64,000 nucleotides of DNA from Flavobacterium pectinovorum (GTDB taxonomy: Bacteria; Bacteroidota; Bacteroidia; Flavobacteriales; Flavobacteriaceae). Under the pieces are notes generated by a model that did not search any database, had not been told where the DNA came from, and was given only the letters and a program-made list of their open reading frames with translations. The stretch lies in contig NZ_JAFEVZ010000005.1 of assembly GCF_022802975.1 (NCBI RefSeq), positions 248,001 to 312,000 of the forward strand, given 5' to 3'. Made by a program: the position numbers and the translations under genes. This document shows positions 34,105 through 43,594 of this stretch, piece by piece. Numbering within the stretch: the stretch's first letter is position 1; each line of letters starts with the position of its first letter.

Positions 34105-35895
34105 ATGGCAAGATTTCAGGAAAATGATTTACCGAAAGCTAAATTAAACTCTAACTCCCTTCAAAAAGCAATCCGAATTTTTAAATATGCTAAAAACCAT
34201 AAATGGAAATTTTTCCTGGGTTTAGTTTTTTTACTCTTAACCAGTGCCACTGCCCTCGCCTTTCCGAAATTAATGGGAATGCTGGTAGACTGTGTTACCA
34301 ATAAAGACCTTGACAAAGCAAACGAAATTGCCATTGCCTTAATGGGAATTCTGGTTTTACAGGCGATATTCTCTTTTTTCAGAATTTCGCTTTTTGTCAA
34401 TTTCACTGAAAATTCACTATCAAACATTCGTTTTGCCTTGTATGAAAATCTGGTAAAACTCCCAATGTCCTTTTATGCTCAAAAACGTGTTGGAGAACTG
34501 AACAGCCGTATCAGTGCTGATATTTCACAATTACAGGACACATTAACCACAACAATCGCTGAGTTTTTACGTCAGTTTATTTTAATTATTGGCGGTTTTA
34601 TCATCTTAGGAAGCATTAGCCCAAAATTGACTTTGATGATGCTCGCCATCGTTCCGGTTGTAGCCGTTGCTGCCGTAATTTTTGGAAGATTCATTCGTAA
34701 ATACGGAAAAAAAACGCAGGACAAAGTAGCCGAAAGCCAGGTCATTGTTGAAGAGACTTTACAGGGAATAAGCAATGTAAAAGCGTTTGCCAACGAATGG
34801 TACGAAATTCAGCGTTATAAAAACAAAATTAAAGAAATTGTAAAAATCGCTATCAAAGGCGGTCAGTACAGAGGATATTTTGCTTCTTTCATTATTTTAT
34901 GCCTTTTCGGATGTGTGGTTGCCGTTGTCTGGTACGGCATTACCTTAACAATAAAAGGAGAAGTTGAAGGTGTAGGTGATTTGATTTCGTTTGTTTTGTA
35001 CACAACCTTTATTGGTGCCTCTTTTGGCGGAATAGCCGAAATGTACGCCCAGATCCAAAAAGCAGTAGGAGCCACAGAACGTGTTTTTGAATTACTGGAA
35101 GAAACTCCGGAAGCCATCAAGGCAAATCCGAAGACTTTAGCTGTAGAAAAAATAAAAGGAAATGTCGCTTTCAAAAATGTAGCGTTTAGTTATCCATCCC
35201 GTAAGGAAGTTGAAGTCCTTAAAAATGTAAACTTTACAGCAGAATTTGGGCAAAAAATTGCACTTGTTGGCCCGAGTGGTGCCGGAAAATCGACTATTTC
35301 TTCCTTATTATTGCGTTTTTACGATATTACATCGGGAGAGATTTTAGTAGACGGAAAAAGTATTTATGATTACGATTTAGAAAACCTTCGCGGAAACATG
35401 AGTATAGTTCCTCAGGATGTGATTTTATTTGGCGGAACCATCAGAGAAAATATCGCCTACGGAAAACCGGACGCTTCTGATGAAGAAATAATGCTGGCTG
35501 CAAAACAAGCCAATGCATTGAATTTTGTGGAAGGTTTCCCTGAAAAATTCGAAACACTGGTGGGAGAGCGCGGTGTGAAATTATCAGGAGGCCAGCGCCA
35601 GCGAATTGCTATTGCAAGAGCTTTATTAAAAAATCCGAGTATTTTAATTTTGGATGAAGCAACTTCTTCGTTAGACAGTGAAAGCGAAAAACTGGTCCAG
35701 GAAGCTTTAGAAGTTTTAATGGAAGGAAGAACCAGTATTATTATTGCACATCGTTTGTCAACCATTAGAAATGCTGATAAAATCTTAGTTCTGGATAACG
35801 GAAAAATTACCGAAGAAGGAACACATCAGGAATTGATAAATCTCGAAAACGGAATTTATAAAAACCTGAGCAATCTTCAATTTAGCAATTCTTAA
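34105..35895 (+). CDS. ABC exporter half-transporter (permease-ATPase fusion)
   Basis: This 596-residue protein has an N-terminal six-helix exporter domain (about 35-330) with segments such as FFLGLVFLLLTSATALAFPK, FILIIGGFIILGSI and FASFIILCLFGCVVAVVWYG. The C-terminal ATPase has Walker A GPSGAGKST (about 388-396), signature LSGGQRQRIAIARAL (about 493), Walker B ILILDEATSSLD (about 512) and the H-loop IIAHRLS. It works as a homodimer in the inner membrane, of the MsbA/multidrug type. Substrate unknown; lipid or drug export is typical. It is transcribed alone: its own promoter lies just upstream and a strong hairpin terminator follows. Confidence 0.93.
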   Translation: MARFQENDLPKAKLNSNSLQKAIRIFKYAKNHKWKFFLGLVFLLLTSATALAFPKLMGMLVDCVTNKDLDKANEIAIALMGILVLQAIFSFFRISLFVNFTENSLSNIRFALYENLVKLPMSFYAQKRVGELNSRISADISQLQDTLTTTIAEFLRQFILIIGGFIILGSISPKLTLMMLAIVPVVAVAAVIFGRFIRKYGKKTQDKVAESQVIVEETLQGISNVKAFANEWYEIQRYKNKIKEIVKIAIKGGQYRGYFASFIILCLFGCVVAVVWYGITLTIKGEVEGVGDLISFVLYTTFIGASFGGIAEMYAQIQKAVGATERVFELLEETPEAIKANPKTLAVEKIKGNVAFKNVAFSYPSRKEVEVLKNVNFTAEFGQKIALVGPSGAGKSTISSLLLRFYDITSGEILVDGKSIYDYDLENLRGNMSIVPQDVILFGGTIRENIAYGKPDASDEEIMLAAKQANALNFVEGFPEKFETLVGERGVKLSGGQRQRIAIARALLKNPSILILDEATSSLDSESEKLVQEALEVLMEGRTSIIIAHRLSTIRNADKILVLDNGKITEEGTHQELINLENGIYKNLSNLQFSNS

Positions 35896-35919
35896 AAAAG
35901 TTTGAAAATCGATAATTTA

Positions 35920-35959
35920 AATGCAATAAGACTATAACGTTTTATTGCATTTTTTTTTA
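35920..35959 (+). terminator. terminator of the ABC exporter gene
   Basis: AAATGCAATAA and TTATTGCATTT pair around a 16-base loop and are followed by a run of eight or nine T. Confidence 0.8.
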
Positions 35960-35989
35960 AGCTTGTCTGATATTTGTTTAATAAAATAT

Positions 35990-36082
35990 TGTCCGGCTGA
36001 GCGGAGTCGAAGCCCTTTCCTAATTCACAAGCCTTCGACTAAGTTTATCCTGAGCGAAGCCGAATGGACTCAGGATGACATC
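35990..36082. repeat. REP-like repeat TCCTGAGCGAAGTCGAAGG, copy F2 (composite)
   Basis: GCTGAGCGGAGTCGAAG, GCCTTCGACTAAGTTTATCC, TGAGCGAAGCCGAATGG and ACTCAGGATGACA are fragments of one motif in alternating orientation, able to form nested hairpins. They are related to F1 at 32262. Confidence 0.6.
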
Positions 36083-36161
36083 AATTCCTTAAGTTATAAA
36101 TGATGTTTCAATCCTAATTTTTATACTTTTATAATCAAATCAATCTTTTTAATCAATTTCA

Positions 36162-36208
36162 CCCAACGGGTTAAAACATTGTATTTTAACTAAATAAAAC
36201 CTGTTGGA
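36162..36208. repeat. inverted repeat CCAACGGGTT / AACCTGTTGG
   Basis: Arms at 36162-36172 and 36198-36208 pair with one mismatch. Similar strings (CCGTTGGGTT, AACGGGTTAAA) flank the palindromic element at 52353, and both are followed by TTTTTGATGAT before the element. Confidence 0.5.
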
Positions 36209-36297
36209 TCTAATTCGTTTTTGATGATGATTTTTGTCAGTTCGAGGTTTAATTTTTTTAGAAAAAAAAGCAATATAAGATGACGTTGCAAGCTCTC

Positions 36298-36497
36298 GCC
36301 AGTTCGAGTGAATTTTCTGAAAATGCAATAGCTTTTTCAGAAAATTTGTATCGAGAACTATTTTTTAATAAAAACGTCATAGGTAGTGATCCCGATTTTT
36401 CATCGGGATTGTATCGAGAACAGAAAAAATATTATTAAAAACGGTTCTCGATACATTTTTTGCTCCGTTACTCTACACAAAAAACACTCGAACTGAC
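36298..36497. repeat. large palindromic element, copy E3
   Basis: Outer arms are CAGTTCGAGTG (36300-36310) and CACTCGAACTG (36485-36495). Inner arms are GTATCGAGAAC (36411-36421) and GTTCTCGATAC (36444-36454). A third hairpin, ATCCCGATTTTTCATCGGGAT, lies near 36389. The left half matches E2 at about nine of ten positions; the right half matches E4. It is part of a 939-base gap without genes. Confidence 0.75.
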
Positions 36498-36571
36498 GTT
36501 TTTAACACTTACACCTAACAGATTTTAAAACCTTTTTAGGATAACAAAACTATCTTTTTACCCCTAAAGTT

Positions 36572-36652
36572 CTAGCCCTGATCGTAACGGCATCCTGTTG
36601 TTGCGGGGTTCGCAACAACAGATATAGTGAAGAGCAGGATTAGCTCCTGAAA
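36572..36652 (+). ncRNA. Flavo-1-like structured intergenic element, copy C
   Basis: TAGCCCTGATCGTAACGGCA, a strong variable hairpin (TGTTGTTGCGGGGTTCGCAACAACA split over two arms), GATATAGTGAAGAGCAGGAT and TAGCTCCTGAAA appear in order. It is the cleanest of the four copies and lies on the same strand as, and 183 bases before, the RND adaptor gene. Confidence 0.6.
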
Positions 36653-36763
36653 ATTATTTAAAAAAATAACATTAGAATTAAACCTTTCTTCAAAACAAAT
36701 GTCTAACCTTGTCAGGCTAAAAAACAGTTGTACATACAATTGTTAAATAACCATTAAGTCGTT

Positions 36764-36791
36764 TTGTATTCGCACCAAAAAGCTAATTTTG
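36764..36791 (+). promoter_or_regulatory. Bacteroidota-type promoter of the RND efflux operon
   Basis: TTG at 36764-36766, 17 bases, then TAATTTTG at 36784-36791. The ATG of the adaptor gene follows at 36835. Confidence 0.6.
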
Positions 36792-36834
36792 TGCAATTAC
36801 TAATTCAATACCTAAAACATTTTACCTTAATTTT

Positions 36835-37893
36835 ATGAAAGTAAAACACCTAATTTACGCCCTTATTATTATAGTACTCGGAGGATTTATCACTTATAGA
36901 GTAATATCCAACAAAAATAAAAAAGAAGAGTCTAAAAAATTTGGCGATAAAGACAAACCTACAGCTGTAACCGGGATTGTGGTTAAAACCTCTACTTTTG
37001 ATAATAATTTATCATTGTCAGGATCTATTGAAGCCAATGAACAAATAGAAATTCACAGTGAAGTTTCAGGAATTGTCGAGGGTATTTACTTTACCGAAGG
37101 AAGTAATGTAAACAAAGGCCAGATCCTTTTTAAGGTAAATGACATTGAGTTAAGAGCACAACTAAGACAAGCTCAGACAAAAGAAGGTTTAGCTGGAGAA
37201 AATGAAAGAAGAGCTAAATTATTATTACAAAAAGAAGCTATCAGTCAGGAAGAATTTGATGTTGCCAATGCAGATTATGCTTCGATGAAAGCCCAGACTC
37301 AGTTAATTAAAGCCCAAATTGCCAAAACTTCTGTGAGAGCTCCGTTTTCAGGAAAAATTGGTTTGCGTTCTATTTCTCCGGGTTCATATATTACGCCTGC
37401 AGTTTTAGTGGCAAAACTGGTAAATACAACTAAACTAAAAATCACATTTTCGATTCCTGAAAAATATGCTTCTCAGGTAACATCAGGTTCTGTTATTGAC
37501 TTTACAGTTTCTGGATCGGATAAAATTTATAAGGCAAAAATATATGCTATTGAACCGGAAGTAGAAGTAGCAACACGTACTTTAAAAATTCGTGCTATTG
37601 CAGATAATATTGACGGAAAACTTTTTCCCGGAACATTTGCCGATGTAAAGTTACCTTTAAATATTATTAACGATGCAATTGTAATTCCTTCTGAAGCAAT
37701 TGTACCAATTCAGGATGGAAAGAAAGTTTTTATTTCGAACAATGGTAAAGCCAAAGAAGTTATCGTTGATGCCACTACCAGAACCGATGCTTCGATTTTG
37801 ATTTTATCAGGATTAAAAGCGGGTGATACCTTAATTACAAGTGGTGTAATGTCGTTAAAAAACGATTCTCCGATAAAAATTAAAGTAAAATAA
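36835..37893 (+). CDS. RND efflux periplasmic adaptor (membrane fusion protein)
   Basis: This 352-residue protein has one N-terminal membrane anchor (HLIYALIIIVLGGFITYRVI). A lipoyl-like domain follows with the signature GSIEANEQIEIHSEVSGIVE, then a helical hairpin (LRAQLRQAQTKEGLAGENER; ANADYASMKAQTQL) and the returning lipoyl half (VRAPFSGKIGLRSISPGSYI). The beta-barrel and membrane-proximal domains end the chain (FPGTFADVKLPL; LKAGDTLITSGV). It links the inner-membrane pump to TolC. It opens an operon with the pump and TolC genes in order, 73 bases before the pump. Confidence 0.94.
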   Translation: MKVKHLIYALIIIVLGGFITYRVISNKNKKEESKKFGDKDKPTAVTGIVVKTSTFDNNLSLSGSIEANEQIEIHSEVSGIVEGIYFTEGSNVNKGQILFKVNDIELRAQLRQAQTKEGLAGENERRAKLLLQKEAISQEEFDVANADYASMKAQTQLIKAQIAKTSVRAPFSGKIGLRSISPGSYITPAVLVAKLVNTTKLKITFSIPEKYASQVTSGSVIDFTVSGSDKIYKAKIYAIEPEVEVATRTLKIRAIADNIDGKLFPGTFADVKLPLNIINDAIVIPSEAIVPIQDGKKVFISNNGKAKEVIVDATTRTDASILILSGLKAGDTLITSGVMSLKNDSPIKIKVK

Positions 37894-37966
37894 GTCTTAA
37901 AGTCAAAAGTCAAAAAGTCAAAAATTTAGAAATCTAATTTTAAAGGCTAAAATCTAAAATCTCATT

Positions 37967-40900
37967 ATGAGTTTATCAACCACAAGTATAAAAAGGCCTG
38001 TTTTAACCATTGTACTGAATCTTTTGATTATTTTATTCGGTTTCCTTGGTTACACTTTTCTGGGTGTTCGGGAATTTCCTTCGATTGATCCGGCGCAGGT
38101 TTCAATCAGAACCAATTATACCGGAGCCAATTCGGATATTATTGAATCGCAAATTACTGAACCGCTCGAAAAAGCCGTAAATGCTATTGATGGTATTCGA
38201 AACATCACTTCCTCAAGCAATCAGGGAAGCAGCAATATTACGATCGAATTTAATTTAGACAAAAATTTAGAAGAAGCTGCAAACGATGTTCGGGACAAGG
38301 TTTCGAGAGCTGTCAGGGATTTACCTCAGGATATTGATGCACCGCCTGTAGTCTCTAAAGCAGATGCTGACAGCGAATCTATCATTTCGATGACCGTTCA
38401 AAGTGATACCCGAAGTTCGTTGGAATTGAGTGATTATGCCGAAAATGTAATTTCTCAGCGATTAGAAACGATTCCGGGTGTGAGTGGCGTGCAAATTTGG
38501 GGACAAAAACGCTACGCCATGCGTTTGTGGATTGACCCGGCAAAATTGGCTGCCTATGGCTGTACAGTTGCTGAAGTTCGTGCTGCATTAAATGCACAAA
38601 ATGTAGAACTGCCATCAGGAAAACTAACAGGAAACAATACCGAATTGACTGTAAAAACTATTGGTAATTTATCAAAGGCAGAAGAATTCAATAATATTAT
38701 TATTCGTACAGACGGAGACAAAATTGTACATTTGAGTGATATTGGAAAAGCTGAATTAGGCCCTGAAAACCCTGAAACACAACTAACACAATCGGGTCTG
38801 CCAATGATTGGTTTAGCCATTGTACCAATGCCGGGAGCCAATTATTTGGATATTTCTAAGGAGTTTTACAAAAAATACGAAGCTTTACAAAAAGATTTAC
38901 CTAAAGACATTAAACTAAATATTGCTTTAGACAATACTGCATTTGTAAAAAAATCAGTACTTGAAGTGGTTGAAACTTTAGGAATCTCGATTCTGCTGGT
39001 AATCATTATCATATATTTATTTTTTAGGGATTGGGCTATCGCTTTCAGACCCTTAATCGATATTCCGGTTTCGTTGATTGCTACGTTTTTTATCATGTGG
39101 CTTTTTGGCTTTTCGATTAATGTATTAACGCTTTTAGCTATTGTTTTAGCTACAGGTTTAGTGGTTGATGACGGAATTGTAGTTACTGAAAATATCTTTA
39201 AAAAAGTCGAAGAAGGCATGTCGCCTATTGAAGCGGCGATTAAAGGTTCTAACGAAATTTTCTATGCTGTAATTTCGATTTCTGTAACCCTGGCATCAGT
39301 ATTTTTACCTGTGATTTTCTTAGAAGGTTTCGTAGGAAGACTATTTAGGGAATTTGGTGTTGTCATTGGTGCTGCGGTATTAATTTCTGCCTTTGTTTCC
39401 CTGACTTTAACCCCAATGTTAAATGCTTATCTGATGAAAGGCGGCGAACAGAAAAAATCTAAATTCTATGTAAAAACGGAGCCGTTTTTCGAAAAATTAA
39501 ATAGTGGATATGCCGATTCTTTGAAACGTTTCATGGATAAAAAATGGATTAGTTTTCCTATTCTGATTGCTTGTTTCGGAATCATTTATTTGTTCTTTAC
39601 CATACTCCCAAAAGAAACCGCTCCTTATGACGACCGTAGTTCAATCGTAATGCGTATGTCTACTCCTGAAGGCTCATCTTACGAATACACCGATCGCTTT
39701 ATGCAGGAGATTTCAAAATTGGTAGACGACTCTATTCCGGAGAAAAAAGTAAGCTTGGTTATATCCTCACCCGGATTTAGCTCTGCTTCAGTTAATAGCG
39801 GATTTGTCAGGCTTACTTTAAAAGATATTAACGAAAGAGAAGCTTCTCAAAAAGACATTGCCGATAAATTAACCAAATGGACCAAACAATATCCAAATGC
39901 CAAAACATCCGTAACGCAGCAGCCTACAATTGCTGTAAACAGGCGTGGTGGTTTACCAATTCAGTATATTATTCAGGCTCCAAACTTTGAAAAACTAAGA
40001 GAAAAAATTCCATTATTTATGGAGGAAGTAGGCAAAAGCGATGTTTTTTCTATTACCGATGTGAATTTAAAATTCAACAAACCTGAAATCAATGTAACCA
40101 TTGACCGTGAAAAAGCAGAAAGTTTAGGAATTTCAATTATTGATATCGCCCAGACGCTGCAGCTTTCATTAAGCGGACAGCGTTTTGGATATTTCATTAA
40201 AAATGGAAAACAGTATCAGGTTATTGGACAATTTGACCAAAAAGACCGTTCGAAACCATTAGATTTGACTTCTATATTTGTCAAAAACAACAAAGGTCAA
40301 CTGATTCAGATGGACAACGTTGTAAAGGTTGAAGAACAAAGCAATCCGCCACAATTGTATCACAATAACAGATATATGTCGGCTACGGTTTCTGCAGGTC
40401 TTGCGCCGGGCAAAAGTATGGGTGACGGAATTAAGGCTATGGATGAAATTAAGGCAAAAGTTTTGGATGACAGTTTTACGACTGATTTAAGCGGAGAATC
40501 CCGGGATTTTGTCGAAAGCAGTTCCAATACTTCCTTTGCATTCGGATTGGCATTGTTGCTGATATTTCTAATTTTAGCTGCGCAATTTGAAAGTTTTATT
40601 GATCCTTTAATTATCATTTTAACTGTACCAATGGCGGTTGCCGGAGCCTTGTTCTCCTTATGGCTATTTAACCAGACATGGAATATCTTTAGCCAGATTG
40701 GTACCGTTATGCTTATTGGACTGGTAACCAAAAATGGTATTTTGATTGTAGAATTTGCGAATCAGTTGCATGAACAGGGAAAACCAAAATTAGAAGCTAT
40801 TTTAGAAGCTTCAGAAGCACGTTTGCGTCCTATTTTAATGACAAGTTTAGCCATTGCATTAGGAGCTTTGCCAATTGCAATGTCGCTTGGAGCAGCTTCT

Positions 40901-41062
40901 ACCAGTAGAATTGGAATGGGAGTTGTAATTGTTGGAGGAACCATTTTCTCTCTGGCTCTGACGCTTTTTGTAATTCCTGCTATTTATTTGATGTGGTCAA
41001 AAGCCAGAAAACATTATCCTGAATTTGATCATATTGACGAATACGAAAAAGCAAGTAAATAA
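37967..41062 (+). CDS. RND efflux pump, inner-membrane permease (HAE1/AcrB-like)
   Basis: This 1031-residue pump has twelve membrane helices in the usual duplicated plan, starting MSLSTTSIKRPVLTIVLNLL. The proton-relay helix 4 carries the paired aspartates in LATGLVVDDGIVVTENIFKK (about residues 399-400). The HAE family string EFPSIDPAQVSIRTNYTGAN and the late GLVTKNGILIVEFANQLHEQ are present. Large periplasmic loops occupy about 40-335 and 560-860. It exports hydrophobic or amphiphilic compounds, powered by protons; specificity cannot be read from sequence. The gene sits between adaptor and TolC genes on the same strand. Confidence 0.96.
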   Translation: MSLSTTSIKRPVLTIVLNLLIILFGFLGYTFLGVREFPSIDPAQVSIRTNYTGANSDIIESQITEPLEKAVNAIDGIRNITSSSNQGSSNITIEFNLDKNLEEAANDVRDKVSRAVRDLPQDIDAPPVVSKADADSESIISMTVQSDTRSSLELSDYAENVISQRLETIPGVSGVQIWGQKRYAMRLWIDPAKLAAYGCTVAEVRAALNAQNVELPSGKLTGNNTELTVKTIGNLSKAEEFNNIIIRTDGDKIVHLSDIGKAELGPENPETQLTQSGLPMIGLAIVPMPGANYLDISKEFYKKYEALQKDLPKDIKLNIALDNTAFVKKSVLEVVETLGISILLVIIIIYLFFRDWAIAFRPLIDIPVSLIATFFIMWLFGFSINVLTLLAIVLATGLVVDDGIVVTENIFKKVEEGMSPIEAAIKGSNEIFYAVISISVTLASVFLPVIFLEGFVGRLFREFGVVIGAAVLISAFVSLTLTPMLNAYLMKGGEQKKSKFYVKTEPFFEKLNSGYADSLKRFMDKKWISFPILIACFGIIYLFFTILPKETAPYDDRSSIVMRMSTPEGSSYEYTDRFMQEISKLVDDSIPEKKVSLVISSPGFSSASVNSGFVRLTLKDINEREASQKDIADKLTKWTKQYPNAKTSVTQQPTIAVNRRGGLPIQYIIQAPNFEKLREKIPLFMEEVGKSDVFSITDVNLKFNKPEINVTIDREKAESLGISIIDIAQTLQLSLSGQRFGYFIKNGKQYQVIGQFDQKDRSKPLDLTSIFVKNNKGQLIQMDNVVKVEEQSNPPQLYHNNRYMSATVSAGLAPGKSMGDGIKAMDEIKAKVLDDSFTTDLSGESRDFVESSSNTSFAFGLALLLIFLILAAQFESFIDPLIIILTVPMAVAGALFSLWLFNQTWNIFSQIGTVMLIGLVTKNGILIVEFANQLHEQGKPKLEAILEASEARLRPILMTSLAIALGALPIAMSLGAASTSRIGMGVVIVGGTIFSLALTLFVIPAIYLMWSKARKHYPEFDHIDEYEKASK

Positions 41063-41071
41063 TTTTTTCAC

Positions 41072-41172
41072 CCACAAATTACACGAATTTACACAGATTA
41101 AAGTGGAATTTACATCTCAAATAATAACGGACGAAGCAAATTTCAAAAAATAAATTTGTGATAATTTGTGGT
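41072..41172. repeat. intergenic inverted repeat, CCACGAATT family, copy 2
   Basis: CCACAAATTACACGAATTT (41072-41090) and AAATTTGTGATAATTTGTGG (41152-41171) are inverted, imperfect arms around a 60-base spacer. They resemble the arms at 1928 and 2002. It lies between the pump and TolC genes. Confidence 0.5.
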
Positions 41173-41212
41173 AAAATTATCAATTAAAATTGGTCGTAAA
41201 AAACAACAAAAT

Positions 41213-42523
41213 ATGAATACTAAAATACTAATCCGTAGTTTCATTTTATTCTTCATTTGCATGGTGAAAACCAGCGCACAAGAAATCCTGACTATTGAAG
41301 AAGCAATGAAAATAGCTTTAGAAAATAATTTCGAAATTAAAATTGCCAAAAACAATTCAAAAATAAACGAAACCAATGTAACAATTGGAAACGCCGGTAT
41401 GCTGCCAACAGCTACAGCTTCTGTAACAGACAACAACAGCATTACCAACTCCTCTCAAACACGTCAGGATGGAACTTCAACCTCCCTGGATAATGCCAAA
41501 AACAACAGCTTAAACTACGGTGTAAGTCTTGGCTGGACCGTTTTTGACGGAATGAAAATGTTTGCCAAATTAGACCAATTAAAAGAGCTTCAAAAATTAG
41601 GAGATACAGAACTTAAAAGAACCATTTTAATAAAAATTGCCCAGGTCAATTCTGCTTATTATGATCTAGTACAGCAACAACAACAATTGGCTGCCCTGGA
41701 TACCACAATTGTTATTTCAAACCAAAGATTAGATTTGGCAAAAAACCGTTTTACAATTGGTAAGGCTTCCAAACTGGAGGTATTAAATGCCCAGGTTGAT
41801 TTGAATTCAGATCAGGTCGCTTTATTACGCCAAAAAGAATCGTATGCCAACTCTAAAATTTTACTGAATCAATATTTAGCGCGTGATCCAAAAAATGACT
41901 TTAGAGTAACTGATTTAGTGACTGTTGATGATAAATTAATTTTTGCCGATTTATTGGATTTAGCACAAAAACAAAACCCCGCATTAGAAGCTCAGATCAT
42001 CAATAAACGAATTGCCGAATTGCAGTTGAAACAAGTAAAAGCAGATCGATATCCTGTCATCAACTTAACATCAGGATATAATTTTGCAGAAAGTCAGTCC
42101 AGCTTAGGTTTTACAAGCGAGGCTTCGTCCAGAGGTTTAAATTATGGTTTTAATGCTATCCTTAACATATTCGATGGTTTTAATCAGCATCGAAATGAAA
42201 AAGTAGCAAAATTGCAAATCGAAAATTCTCAAATTGCAATTGAACAGCAAAATATGGTTTTAAATACCCAGTTAAGTACTGCTTTTCAAACCTATTTGAC
42301 TAATATTGAACTTATAGGACTGGAAGATGATAATGAAGAAATAGCGAAACAAAATCTTTCAATTACTTTGGATAAATTCAGAATTGGAACTATAACAACA
42401 TTAGAATTCAGAACTGCTCAACTCAATTATGTCAATGCAAAAGTGCGTTACAGCAACGCTCAATATCAGGCAAAATTATCTGAAATTGCCTTAAAAGAAT
42501 TAGCAGGAAATATCAGTTTTTAA
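41213..42523 (+). CDS. TolC-family outer membrane efflux channel
   Basis: This is a 436-residue protein from the ATG at 41213; an upstream ATG at 41168 would place 15 extra residues before the signal peptide (ILIRSFILFFICMVKTSAQ). Two halves of long coiled-coil helices alternate with barrel strands: LTIEEAMKIALENNFEIKIA and YGVSLGWTVFDGMKMFAKLD in the first half, LLDLAQKQNPALEAQIINKR and LNYGFNAILNIFDGFNQHRN in the second. That is the TolC/OEP duplication. It completes the tripartite efflux system with the two upstream genes. Confidence 0.94.
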   Translation: MNTKILIRSFILFFICMVKTSAQEILTIEEAMKIALENNFEIKIAKNNSKINETNVTIGNAGMLPTATASVTDNNSITNSSQTRQDGTSTSLDNAKNNSLNYGVSLGWTVFDGMKMFAKLDQLKELQKLGDTELKRTILIKIAQVNSAYYDLVQQQQQLAALDTTIVISNQRLDLAKNRFTIGKASKLEVLNAQVDLNSDQVALLRQKESYANSKILLNQYLARDPKNDFRVTDLVTVDDKLIFADLLDLAQKQNPALEAQIINKRIAELQLKQVKADRYPVINLTSGYNFAESQSSLGFTSEASSRGLNYGFNAILNIFDGFNQHRNEKVAKLQIENSQIAIEQQNMVLNTQLSTAFQTYLTNIELIGLEDDNEEIAKQNLSITLDKFRIGTITTLEFRTAQLNYVNAKVRYSNAQYQAKLSEIALKELAGNISF

Positions 42524-42549
42524 CTTAATTTTGCTGAAAACATTTTTAA

Positions 42550-43413
42550 ATGACCTCATACAACCCAAAAGACTGGTTTAGTTTTATTTTTCATTTCAGC
42601 AAAGCCGATACATTTCGAAAATTAATTCCTGTAATGTTTTTTATTGGAATTTACAGTGCCGGAATTGCCTATCTTGAAATTGAATATTGGGAATTACCGG
42701 AAAGCAGTCATGTTAAAAATATTTCTGTAATGCATAGTATGCTAGGTTTTGTGATATCATTATTACTTGCATACAGAACCAATACAGCCTATGACCGATG
42801 GTGGGAAGGACGCAAAATGTGGGGTGGTTTAGTCAACAGCAGCCGCAATTTAGCCCTAAAACTTTCTGTCATTTTAACTGAAGAAAAAGATAAAGCCTTT
42901 TTTAGAAAAATAATTCCCGGGTATGCTTCCATTTTAAATAAACACTTAAAAGATGAAGAAACAGGAAAACAACTTTTTGATGACGTTGATTTAGAAATTG
43001 ATCATCACAAACACAGACCAAATCAGATTGCTAAAATTATTTTTCAAAAAATTCAGGATCTTTATTCAACAAACAAAATTTCCGGCGAACAGCTTATTAC
43101 ACTAAACACAGAACTAACCTCATTTACAGACATCTGTGGTGCCTGCGAAAGAATAAAAAACACCCCTATTCCTTATTCGTACAGTGCTTTTATCAAAAAA
43201 TTTATTTTTGTATATGTGCTTACACTCCCATTTGGATATGTTTTTACATTAGGATATTTCGTAATCCCTGTTGTAGTTATTATATTTTATGTTTTAGCAA
43301 GTTTAGAGTTAATTGCAGAAGAAATTGAGGATCCGTTTGGCACTGATGCAAATGACCTGCCGACACAAAAAATAGCCGAAAACATCAAAAAACATGTTGA
43401 AGAACTAATTTAA
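42550..43413 (+). CDS. bestrophin-family anion channel
   Basis: This 287-residue inner-membrane protein has the bestrophin strings MLGFVISLLLAYRTNTAYDR, then WWEGRKMWGGLVNSSRNLAL, then CGACERIKNTPIPYSYSAFI and the C-terminal IEDPFGTDANDLPTQKIAEN. Four membrane segments lie at about 25-45, 55-75, 205-225 and 230-250. Bacterial homologues form pentameric channels. It begins 26 bases after tolC and may share its transcript, although no functional link to efflux is known. Confidence 0.92.
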   Translation: MTSYNPKDWFSFIFHFSKADTFRKLIPVMFFIGIYSAGIAYLEIEYWELPESSHVKNISVMHSMLGFVISLLLAYRTNTAYDRWWEGRKMWGGLVNSSRNLALKLSVILTEEKDKAFFRKIIPGYASILNKHLKDEETGKQLFDDVDLEIDHHKHRPNQIAKIIFQKIQDLYSTNKISGEQLITLNTELTSFTDICGACERIKNTPIPYSYSAFIKKFIFVYVLTLPFGYVFTLGYFVIPVVVIIFYVLASLELIAEEIEDPFGTDANDLPTQKIAENIKKHVEELI

Positions 43414-43557
43414 GAAACCAAAACATACTCAATTACAATTTCATTTTAAGTTAATTATGAGAAATAAAACTATTTTTCATTAATTATCATTCCCTTTAAC
43501 GGTCTATTTTTAAGACAAAAAACAAAAAAATAGTTTCCAACTCCCGCAATCAATCCT

Positions 43558-43565
43558 TATATTTG
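43558..43565 (+). promoter_or_regulatory. -7 element (TATATTTG) before pheT
   Basis: The octamer fits TAnnTTTG and lies 29 bases before the pheT start codon; a good TTG at -33 is not visible. Confidence 0.4.
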
Positions 43566-43594
43566 TACCCTTATTCAAGAACACTGAAATTAAC

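Noticed and set aside
37894..37966. AGTCAAA tandem repeat between the RND adaptor and pump genes as a regulatory site
   Set aside because: Three to four imperfect AT-rich units (AAAGTCAAAAGTCAAAAAG) are common low-complexity spacer sequence here and show no symmetry.
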